Assembly (NCBI GenBank): GCA_015522385.1
Contig: WAMJ01000016.1
Coordinates: 1-24,697, forward strand
Source: Candidatus Heimdallarchaeota archaeon
Lineage (GTDB): Archaea > Asgardarchaeota > Heimdallarchaeia > Heimdallarchaeales > Kariarchaeaceae
Length of the DNA stretch: 24,697 bases
Reading direction: 5' to 3'
Positions 6,865-13,821 of the stretch are shown here, piece by piece. A program made the translations under genes and the position numbers. Each line of letters begins with the position of its first letter. Position 1 is the stretch's first letter. The notes beneath the pieces are model-generated. The model was not told where the DNA came from, did no database searches, and was given only the letters and a program-made list of their open reading frames with translations.

Positions 6865-7932
6865 GTGCTAACTCCAGATCGACCTGAGATCATTACATCG
6901 GAGATCGAGGTAGTTGGCTACACACAGCAGATGAACCCGAGAGAGGCAGCTAAACTGCTCATAGCAGGAGAGCTTGTCCTCATTGAGGACTACTTTCGCA
7001 GTGGTCTCCGAGTTCTCAACCAACTGAAGAAGATCCTGAAGAAAAGGGTGGGAGATACGTTCAGCGATCAGCGTAAGTTTCGCAAGGAGTACAGGGAGAC
7101 CTCTCACAGACTGCTTCTCAGAATCTCGAATCATAAGATCGATGCCAAGAATTCACCGAGAATCGGATGGTTGAAGATCCTCTACCCCGATGTCCCCTAT
7201 TTCCTGATCTCATTCCCAAGCGCACAGGGCCTCAACAGCTCTTGGCAGTGGTACAAGAAAGGAATCTACATAGAGGTTCTGCAGAGGAAGATCCACCCCT
7301 ACTATGGGACGTACTTTCCCACAAGATTCGACCACCTAGAACTCTTCAAGGAATGGTTGTCAAAATATAAGGGTGCTAAGTCAAGTGCGGTTGATGTGGG
7401 TGTGGGTAGTGGAGTCCTCTCTTACCTCTTGCTGGATGCAGATTTCGCTAAAGTCTTTGCAACGGACATCAACCCAAATGCAATCATCGGAGTGGATCAA
7501 GAGAGCAAGCGTTTAGGGTGGGATAATAGGTTGGAATTACGATTTGGAGACCTTTTTGCAGATCTCAACGCACGTTCGGACCTAGTTGTCTTCAACCCTC
7601 CTTGGATGCCTGCTACACACGAACTCTCATCGGGAATTGACCGAGCAATTTACTATGAGAGTGACCTCTTCCGAAGGTTCTTTGAACGGGTTTCGAACTA
7701 CTTACTTCCAGAAGGTAGAATTGCCCTCCTATTCTCGAACCTGTCGCAGGTTGTGGAAGAATCTGATAACCCGATCTGGAAGGAACTCACTGTAAGCGAC
7801 GAATTCTACGTTGAAGATAGATTGGAAAAGAGTGTGAAACCCTCCTCAAAGAGGACTCGGAGGAGGGACTGGAGAAAAGACGAACGAGTGGAACTTTGGA
7901 TTATTAAACCCAGAGAAGAACCAGTTGTTTAG
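6865..7932 (+). CDS. Class I SAM-dependent methyltransferase (NPPW motif, HemK/RsmC-like)
   Basis: A 355-aa protein beginning at GTG (an in-frame ATG at 6931 is an alternative). Residues 1-160 form a helical and mixed N-terminal region with no motif I recognise, ending 'YFPTRFDHLELFKEWL'. The catalytic Rossmann domain has motif I 'DVGVGSGVLSYLLL' near 176-189, an acidic loop 'ATDINPNAI' near 197-205, and 'NPPW' near 243-246. NPPY/NPPW is typical of enzymes that methylate planar amide or amine nitrogens (glutamine in HemK/PrmC, guanine or adenine in rRNA enzymes). The substrate here is unknown. It is convergent with acetyl-CoA synthetase: the two stop codons overlap within 7929-7932. Confidence 0.8.
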   Translation: MLTPDRPEIITSEIEVVGYTQQMNPREAAKLLIAGELVLIEDYFRSGLRVLNQLKKILKKRVGDTFSDQRKFRKEYRETSHRLLLRISNHKIDAKNSPRIGWLKILYPDVPYFLISFPSAQGLNSSWQWYKKGIYIEVLQRKIHPYYGTYFPTRFDHLELFKEWLSKYKGAKSSAVDVGVGSGVLSYLLLDADFAKVFATDINPNAIIGVDQESKRLGWDNRLELRFGDLFADLNARSDLVVFNPPWMPATHELSSGIDRAIYYESDLFRRFFERVSNYLLPEGRIALLFSNLSQVVEESDNPIWKELTVSDEFYVEDRLEKSVKPSSKRTRRRDWRKDERVELWIIKPREEPVV

Positions 7933-9818
7933 TCCTCTATGGTGCTCAAATCACCAGGGTCTTCTCCCAATGCTTGGGCCTTGAGTACCCTTCTCATGAT
8001 CTTACCGCTCCTAGTCTTGGGCAGGGAGTCCACAAATTCTACGTGTTCAGGCACACCTATCGGTCCCAGTTCGTGCCTGACATGTTTCTGGATCTCGGAG
8101 GCAAGCGCGGGTGATGGTTCAGCTCCCTCGGTGAGTATGCAGTACGCGTGAATCGCATTCCCCTTGATGTCGTGGGGAAGGGCGATAACTGCGGCCTCGG
8201 CCACCACAGGGAAACTGACAAGAGCACTTTCAACCTCTGCCGTACCCAGTCTGTATCCTGACACTTTGATAACGTCATCGATCCTTGCGATAATCCAGAA
8301 GTATCCGTCCTTGTCCCGCCTTGCGGAATCTCCAGCCTTATACCATTTCTGCTCAAGGTAGTCGGACCAGTATACCTTCTTGTACCTCTCGTCATCTCCG
8401 TAGATGGTTCTAGCCATACCTGGCCATGGCTTCTTGATTACGAGAATGCCTTCCTCCCCGTCCTCAACTCTGTTCCCCTTCTCGTCCACGACCTCGGCAG
8501 ATATGCCAAACAGGGGTTTAGTGGCACTTCCTGGCTTGAGTGGAGTGATCGGGTATGGGCTGATCATGAATCCTCCGGTCTCGGTCTGCCACCATGTGTC
8601 CATGATCGGGCACCTCTCACCCCCGACGCACTTGTAGAACCACTCCCATGCGGCAGGGTTTATTGGCTCACCCACACTCCCAAGGAGCCTCAAGGAACTG
8701 AGGTTATGCCTATTGACCCACGAGTCTCCGAATCTCATAAGTCCACGAATTGCAGTAGGTGAGGTATAGAGGATATTTACCCCATACTTCTCAACCATTT
8801 TCCAAACCCTATTGGGATAAGGATAGTTCGGAGCTCCCTCGTAGAGAATTGTGGTTGTACCATTGATCAGAGGCGCATAGACAATGAATGAATGACCCGT
8901 AATCCAGCCAGGATCTGCAAGGCACCACCACCTATCAGTGTCTTTGATATCGAAAACCGTTTTGTGTACGAATGAGGTGTAAAGAGCGTACCCTCCATGC
9001 GTGTGTTTCACTCCCTTTGGCTTTCCAGTCGTTCCGGATGTGTAGAGGATGAACAGCATGTCCTCGGAGTCCATCACCTCGGTCTTGCAGGGTCCATCTG
9101 CGATAGGAAGTGCCTTGAGGTCATGGAACCAGAAGTCCCTCTCGGCCTCCATGATTACCTCATGACCTGTCCTTCTGACCACGATGCATCTCTCGATGGT
9201 TGGAGAACGCTGCATGGCTTCATTAGCGATCTCTTTCAGATCCACGACCTTCCCCCTCCTGAATCCACCATCTGCTGTGATCAGCAGTTTGCTCTCTGCA
9301 TCTTCAATCCGGTCAGCCAGTGCGGTGGAGCTGAACCCTGCATACACTACCGAATGAGCAGCGCCTATCTTTGCACATGCCAACATCGCGAAGATCAGTT
9401 CTGGGATTTGGGGCATATAAATCGTCACGATGTCGCCCTTCTTCACTCCCATTGCCTTGAGAATATTCCCAAATGCAGAAACTTCACGATTTAATCTATG
9501 GTAGGAATAGTACATGACATCTCCGTTCTCACCTTCCCATATGTAGGCGATCTTATTCCTCCTCTCGGTCGTCAGGTGACGGTCAATCGCATTGTGGATT
9601 ATGTTGATCTTCCCGTTCACAAACCACTTATAGTAAGGATGGTTTGAGTCATCAAGTACCTTGTCCCACTTCTGGAACCACTCCAGGTTCTCTGCTTGTT
9701 CTGCCCAGAAACCCTCTGGATCCTCGATGGATCGTTTGTACGTCTCTTCGTAGTCTTTCACATTTGCATTATTGACGATGTCCTCACTTGGAGGATATAT
9801 CTTCTCTTTATCCGACAT
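7929..9818 (-). CDS. acsA: Acetyl-CoA synthetase (AMP-forming)
   Basis: A 629-aa adenylate-forming enzyme converting acetate, ATP and CoA to acetyl-CoA, AMP and PPi. Visible signatures are the P-loop-like 'YTSGTTGKPKG' (about 260-270), 'DTWWQTETGG' (about 406-415, including the Trp that restricts the acyl pocket to acetate), the hinge region 'RIDDVIKVSGYRLGTAEVE' (about 509-527), and the catalytic C-terminal lysine in 'KTRSGKIMRR' (about 601-610), the site commonly regulated by acetylation in this family. The N-terminal 'PEGFWAEQAENLEWFQKWDKV' is the ACS_N domain. Length is near the family norm (about 630-660). It is cytosolic, for acetate assimilation or short-chain acyl activation; the pocket Trp favours acetate. 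It has its own promoter near 9898 with a leader of about 54 nt. Confidence 0.95.
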   Translation of the reverse strand: MSDKEKIYPPSEDIVNNANVKDYEETYKRSIEDPEGFWAEQAENLEWFQKWDKVLDDSNHPYYKWFVNGKINIIHNAIDRHLTTERRNKIAYIWEGENGDVMYYSYHRLNREVSAFGNILKAMGVKKGDIVTIYMPQIPELIFAMLACAKIGAAHSVVYAGFSSTALADRIEDAESKLLITADGGFRRGKVVDLKEIANEAMQRSPTIERCIVVRRTGHEVIMEAERDFWFHDLKALPIADGPCKTEVMDSEDMLFILYTSGTTGKPKGVKHTHGGYALYTSFVHKTVFDIKDTDRWWCLADPGWITGHSFIVYAPLINGTTTILYEGAPNYPYPNRVWKMVEKYGVNILYTSPTAIRGLMRFGDSWVNRHNLSSLRLLGSVGEPINPAAWEWFYKCVGGERCPIMDTWWQTETGGFMISPYPITPLKPGSATKPLFGISAEVVDEKGNRVEDGEEGILVIKKPWPGMARTIYGDDERYKKVYWSDYLEQKWYKAGDSARRDKDGYFWIIARIDDVIKVSGYRLGTAEVESALVSFPVVAEAAVIALPHDIKGNAIHAYCILTEGAEPSPALASEIQKHVRHELGPIGVPEHVEFVDSLPKTRSGKIMRRVLKAQALGEDPGDLSTIED

Positions 9819-9892
9819 TATTGTCTCACTGCCTACGATCAGTTGATAGGGGGTACTTCAAGCTTTCTTGAAAAAATAGTTCGAATTGACCA

Positions 9893-9902
9893 CTTTATTA
9901 TA
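9893..9902 (-). promoter_or_regulatory. TATA box of acsA
   Basis: The minus strand reads TATAATAAAG. The predicted start is about 9872, giving a leader of about 54 nt, unlike the mostly leaderless neighbours. A short inverted repeat TTCAAG-CTTT-CTTGAA sits at 9857-9872, right at the predicted transcription start, and could be an operator. Confidence 0.5.
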
Positions 9903-9935
9903 GCAACAGCGAGCAATTATCCTTGTACCGAGGTA

Positions 9936-10607
9936 TCAGAAGGAGGGGAGTATCCGTTCTTTCATTCCGCTCATCATCATCCTCATTTTGGAGAACATAT
10001 TCTTTTTCCTGTAGGACAAGATCGTCTCCTTGATTCTATTTCCTATACTCTTCTCTTTGGACTCGATGACAGCGATACGAAGAGGGCAGTTCTCACCTAA
10101 GATACATACATGACTGCCCTTGTTCCCCGACATCCATGGGCTTATAGCGTTTTTGAGAAGATCCCTTTCGAATCCCTCGAATTCCTCCTTGGTTATACTG
10201 TCCCACTTCATACCCAAGTACTTATTGTCGAGTAGCTCCTCTACAATATTGAAGAGTTCCTGGATCAGAGGTGTATTCTCACCCATAACAAACCCATCTA
10301 CTGGGAAGCCAGCAACGATGTAGTAGTCTCGGTGTTTTACATAGAAGAAGTATAGTTTCGTGTCACCCATAGACATAGAAATAAGATCCCCTGACTTGCT
10401 GAAGTGGAGGTTGACTTCTTCCCCCTCAACCTGAATTTTGTCAAAATCTGCGTTCTCGGAGACCTTTCCAATAGTCGTCAAGGCTGAGAGAAAACCTGAG
10501 AGAAGGACATCATCCCTCATCAGATTGCTACAGAAATGTCCGAAGCACCTGCTGTAGATTGGTATTCCATAGGATTTGAAGATAATGAGATATTCCAAGT
10601 CTGACAT
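9936..10607 (-). CDS. Longin/roadblock-like small protein (Asgard type)
   Basis: A 223-aa protein. The first 130 residues follow the longin-like pattern: strand 'LEYLIIFKSYGIPIYSRCFG', helix 'DDVLLSGFLSALTTIGKV', then alternating strands 'VNLHFSKSGDLISMSMGDTK' and 'LYFFYVKHRDYYIVAGFP', and a long helix 'TPLIQELFNIVEELLDNKY'. Similar short domains are abundant in Asgard archaea, where they are thought to accompany small GTPases and membrane-trafficking-like machinery (family knowledge; no GTPase lies in this window). The C-terminus (about 185-223) is basic and helical and could bind membrane or protein. A TATA box 26 bp upstream makes the message leaderless. The longin call comes from pattern, not a search. 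Confidence 0.7.
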   Translation of the reverse strand: MSDLEYLIIFKSYGIPIYSRCFGHFCSNLMRDDVLLSGFLSALTTIGKVSENADFDKIQVEGEEVNLHFSKSGDLISMSMGDTKLYFFYVKHRDYYIVAGFPVDGFVMGENTPLIQELFNIVEELLDNKYLGMKWDSITKEEFEGFERDLLKNAISPWMSGNKGSHVCILGENCPLRIAVIESKEKSIGNRIKETILSYRKKNMFSKMRMMMSGMKERILPSF

Positions 10608-10630
10608 TGGATATAATCAATGATTTAGAC

Positions 10631-10640
10631 AATATTAAGG
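10631..10640 (-). promoter_or_regulatory. TATA box of the longin-like gene
   Basis: CCTTAATATT on the minus strand is centred about 27 bp from the ATG at 10607, consistent with a leaderless message. Confidence 0.45.
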
Positions 10641-10665
10641 GCTAAGTATGAAAAATCCTACAATC

Positions 10666-12588
10666 CTAGTGACCTATCCCATTCCTTTTTTTCCGAATTA
10701 CCATAGTCAGTACCGAGCTCGTGATGAATGCACTAACCATCCACGCGAAGTTTAATGGTAGGGTAGACGTCCCAGTTGTGGATGAGTTTGAACTCGAGGG
10801 AAGAGTTGAGGTCACTGTAGTGGTTGAAACAGAAGGGACGGTGACTGTAGTTGTGCTCGGGAGATTGCTCACCTCGGACTGATTGTACTCCAAGAACCCT
10901 ATCGGCCGTAGAGAATTTGTATTTGCGGTGACATTGATATAAGCATCCCTCTCCAGATCTGCTTCTATAAGCTCGTAGTATCCTATCCTCGCTGGATCCT
11001 CGACAGTTGTGTACTGCTTGGCCGTGACACCATTGTCTACCCAGACCGTCACGTTGGCACCTGAGATCGGGTTCCCGTATTCATCCGTCACGAGGTAGGT
11101 CAGGTTCATCTTGTTGTCAGGTTCTATGAACGTCTGCTCTACAAGATCGACATCAGTCTCAGGGAGGATATACGGAACTGGTGTCGGTGCAGGGATAAAT
11201 ATTGGGATGAACACAGGTATGAATACAGGGATTATCCAGATCCAAATCGGGAGGATAATCACCCACTTGACGGTCACTCGAATATTTATTATGAAGATAT
11301 TTATTGTAATGCTGATATCGATCACAACTGTCACGTCGATGAACCAGATGAAGATCTCTATAATCGTGATCTCTAGAACCTCAATCAGGATCACAAGATA
11401 TGTAAGGTAGACCTCGATCTTGACGAGCTCGTAGACTATTATCACCATAACTAGCTCTACAACCTGTAGATAAATTATTACGGTGATGCTCTCGATCACG
11501 ATGTGGATCTGGAACGTCTCGTAGTAGATGACGATAGGGATGTAATAACCAGTGAAGGTGTAATAATTGAGAACCATCTTATCAACGAAGAGGGTGACCG
11601 AGAAGGTCTCGAAGAGGTACTCCACAGAGGATGATGTGATGACCACATCGACAAATTCGAAGAGTTTGGTGGAGTTATCGAATATGGGCGCAGGGTACCG
11701 TTCAGCAACTGGTGGTGCTCCTGGTTCAACGCCCGTACCATTTGTGTATCCCGAAGAGATGTTGTTATAGTTGAAGAAGGAACCAAATCCTTTGCCACCA
11801 TCTGTTGCACCTTGCATCCGGTGACTTTGCGTACCCCCACCCTCATATATATCTGTGAAGACATCGAAGAAGGAATCTGGGGATGCAGATGATGAGGTCT
11901 GTGTCAGGATCGTGTCGGTCTTGGTATAACCAGCACCAGTGTCAGTCAGAACAGCCTTGAATGGTCCAAATGGTCTTGCAATATCCGGGAAGTAATTAAA
12001 TGAGAACATGGTATCGTTGCCCTCTGGTGTACTGCCGACTGATAGCTCCCCAGATCCACCCGTTTGATTCCATGCGTAGAGGAAGTTGAAGTAGAACGAT
12101 CCATTTGTGTTGCTATACCCACTAAAGCTAGTTGCTGATATATCGGTGGGGTCCTCAGAGATGAGTGACAGCTGTACGAGTTCAATGGGAATCTCACCTG
12201 TTGCCGAATTCACCTCCTGAACCGTGATCCTTGTCACTGAGTCTGTTATTGGAAGAAAGTCAGATGGAAGTGTGACCATAGGTACCTGACTCTCGATAAT
12301 GAACCTTGTGAACATTACCCCGGTAGCATTCTCGTAAATCTCCATGGTAGTCACATCCTCTGATGCGTTAATGACCATCATTGAGTTGTCAGAGAACTGC
12401 AGTGTAGTCAAATTTCCATCCACCGTCACATCTACATAGGTTCCATTCCCCAGGTCAGTTCGTGTGGTAGTGTTGGAATTCATCAATGGACCCTCAGGTG
12501 GCGTGAGAAGGGATCCAGACATCCCAGAGGTTGCCATGATAATCGCTAACGATATCGCGAATACTCTTAATTTGACCAATGAATTCAT
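10666..12588 (-). CDS. Large surface protein with Ile/Val-rich central stretch and C-terminal anchor
   Basis: A 640-aa exported protein. A signal peptide covers about residues 1-28 (LRVFAISLAIIMATSGMSG). Residues about 30-330 are a Thr/Asn/Gly-rich extracellular region with several N-x-S/T sequons. Residues about 335-470 are almost entirely Ile, Val, Tyr, Leu and Phe with single Glu, Asp or Lys, e.g. 'VVIDISITINIFIINIRVTV', ending in a Pro-punctuated 'PVFIPVFIPIFIPAPTPVP'. Residues about 490-560 form an Ig-like or carboxypeptidase-regulatory-like unit ('VTDEYGNPISGANVTVWVDNG'). A Ser/Thr-rich linker (about 575-608) leads to a C-terminal helix (about 612-630) and RKKR, the usual archaeal cell-surface anchor layout. 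Function unknown; the central stretch is abnormal for an ectodomain. Confidence 0.82.
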   Translation of the reverse strand: MNSLVKLRVFAISLAIIMATSGMSGSLLTPPEGPLMNSNTTTRTDLGNGTYVDVTVDGNLTTLQFSDNSMMVINASEDVTTMEIYENATGVMFTRFIIESQVPMVTLPSDFLPITDSVTRITVQEVNSATGEIPIELVQLSLISEDPTDISATSFSGYSNTNGSFYFNFLYAWNQTGGSGELSVGSTPEGNDTMFSFNYFPDIARPFGPFKAVLTDTGAGYTKTDTILTQTSSSASPDSFFDVFTDIYEGGGTQSHRMQGATDGGKGFGSFFNYNNISSGYTNGTGVEPGAPPVAERYPAPIFDNSTKLFEFVDVVITSSSVEYLFETFSVTLFVDKMVLNYYTFTGYYIPIVIYYETFQIHIVIESITVIIYLQVVELVMVIIVYELVKIEVYLTYLVILIEVLEITIIEIFIWFIDVTVVIDISITINIFIINIRVTVKWVIILPIWIWIIPVFIPVFIPIFIPAPTPVPYILPETDVDLVEQTFIEPDNKMNLTYLVTDEYGNPISGANVTVWVDNGVTAKQYTTVEDPARIGYYELIEADLERDAYINVTANTNSLRPIGFLEYNQSEVSNLPSTTTVTVPSVSTTTVTSTLPSSSNSSTTGTSTLPLNFAWMVSAFITSSVLTMVIRKKRNGIGH

Positions 12589-12610
12589 GAATTAAGCAAA
12601 ACGCCTTTGC

Positions 12611-12618
12611 TATATAAA
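12611..12618 (-). promoter_or_regulatory. TATA box of the large surface protein gene
   Basis: TTTATATA on the minus strand is centred 26-27 bp upstream of the ATG at 12588, predicting a leaderless message. Confidence 0.55.
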
Positions 12619-12801
12619 CTATTGTCGATTTCTTACAATATTTTCCACAGCATATTCGGGGAAAAATGAAAGGATCGACACTGTTTGACAATTCTCCCAC
12701 TAGACACCGAGGATGTTGAATTTACGCGTGGTGCTTGAGTAATTATTCTCGATTAGTAGATTTATTCTTATCCCATTTCCTAGCAAGGTTCCACCGATTG
12801 T

Positions 12802-12809
12802 TTTTATAC
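12802..12809 (+). promoter_or_regulatory. TATA box of the sulfurtransferase gene
   Basis: TTTTATAC is centred about 25 bp upstream of the GTG at 12830, supporting that codon as a leaderless start. Confidence 0.5.
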
Positions 12810-12829
12810 CCTTAATTCGGGTAGAGACT

Positions 12830-13666
12830 GTGGCAATCGGTAACTCGGGGACTCGGGGAACTGGAAGAGCGATGTATATCTCTGCTGAAGAACTCAGATC
12901 GAGACTGGGAGAGGAAAACTTAGTGATTGTAGACTGTTTCTACAATTGGCACGAGTATCGGAGGGGTCATATACCTACTGCGATAAAACGCCTAGGACAT
13001 CCATATGTCAAATGTGGCTCAGACGAGGAGCCAGGACTCTACTATCCCGAAAACTTCCCAGAAAAGGTGGAGGAGATGGGGATATCATCGGATACACTTG
13101 TCATTGCATATGACAGTGACGGCTCCCTATTCGCCGCGAGATTTCTTTGGGCCCTTCTCCTCCATGGACACGAAAATGTCAAGCTACTGGATGGAGGTTG
13201 GCAGGGTTGGATTGCCAAGGGATACCCTGTAAGCGTAGAGATTTTCGAACCCTTGCATCGCGGAAGATTTTCAAGCTCATACAATCCGGAGTTAGTCGTA
13301 ACTAAAGATCAGATCAAACTTGGTGAGATGATACTTCTTGACGTCCGGAGTTTGGAGGAGTACACAGGACAGGACAATCGGGGAAACAAGAGGGGAGGAA
13401 GGATTCCCACCTCAGTACACATGGAATGGAGAGAGTTCCTAACAAGCAGAAATACATCCGAGGAAGTCGCGCATATCAGACCCCTTATTGAGATCCAAGA
13501 GAGACTTTCGAAAATTAGCAGTGATAAGCCAATCGTCACCTACTGTCAGGGTGGAGTACGGGCCGCACTGGTCGCCTATATTCTCCATAGCATAGGTTAC
13601 AACTCTTCTGTCTATGACGGCTCAATGAAAGAGTGGGCAAATGACGACAGCCTACCCATGGAATAG
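12830..13666 (+). CDS. Thiosulfate/3-mercaptopyruvate sulfurtransferase (tandem rhodanese)
   Basis: A 278-aa protein from GTG 12830 (ATG 12872, residue 15, is the alternative; the TATA spacing favours 12830). Two rhodanese domains are visible. The N-terminal one (about 16-135) has 'NLVIVDCFYNWHEYRRGHIPTA' (shown to its ends loosely) and 'GWQGW', but its active-site position reads 'AYDSDGSLFAAR', so it is catalytically silent, as usual for the family. The C-terminal domain (about 150-275) has 'LLDVRSLEEYTGQ', 'GGRIPTS' and the persulfide loop 'CQGGVRAA' with Cys239. It transfers sulfane sulfur from thiosulfate or 3-mercaptopyruvate to a thiophilic acceptor. The donor preference cannot be fixed: the loop C-Q-G-G-V-R is neither the classic CRKGVT nor CGSGVT. 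Cytosolic. Confidence 0.9.
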   Translation: MAIGNSGTRGTGRAMYISAEELRSRLGEENLVIVDCFYNWHEYRRGHIPTAIKRLGHPYVKCGSDEEPGLYYPENFPEKVEEMGISSDTLVIAYDSDGSLFAARFLWALLLHGHENVKLLDGGWQGWIAKGYPVSVEIFEPLHRGRFSSSYNPELVVTKDQIKLGEMILLDVRSLEEYTGQDNRGNKRGGRIPTSVHMEWREFLTSRNTSEEVAHIRPLIEIQERLSKISSDKPIVTYCQGGVRAALVAYILHSIGYNSSVYDGSMKEWANDDSLPME

Positions 13667-13691
13667 AAACTTGAGGATGGATTGGGTGTTG

Positions 13692-13738
13692 AACTTGCAC
13701 CAAGTTATCTACTCCTGACTCAAGATTATTTTTCTTTG
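13692..13738 (+). terminator. Hairpin and T-tract after the sulfurtransferase
   Basis: A perfect 6-bp hairpin AACTTG-CAC-CAAGTT (13692-13706) is followed by the T-rich run ATTATTTTTCTTT (about 13725-13737), 26 nt past the stop codon. The U-tract is the likelier terminator element in an archaeon. Confidence 0.35.
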
Positions 13739-13821
13739 ATATTATGAAGTGAGTTGGTTAGGACCTAGATGATTCGAGGTGGAGAAGAACTTCAACCACC
13801 GTATATATGAAATTTATAACA

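Noticed and set aside
8997..9494. Plus-strand open frame of 165 codons opposite acetyl-CoA synthetase
   Set aside because: It lies antisense to a certain, highly conserved gene and its translation has no recognisable features.
11111..11410. Plus-strand open frame of 99 codons rich in Ile, Thr and Met
   Set aside because: It is the shadow of the Ile/Val-rich coding stretch of the minus-strand surface protein; it has no promoter or plausible composition of its own.
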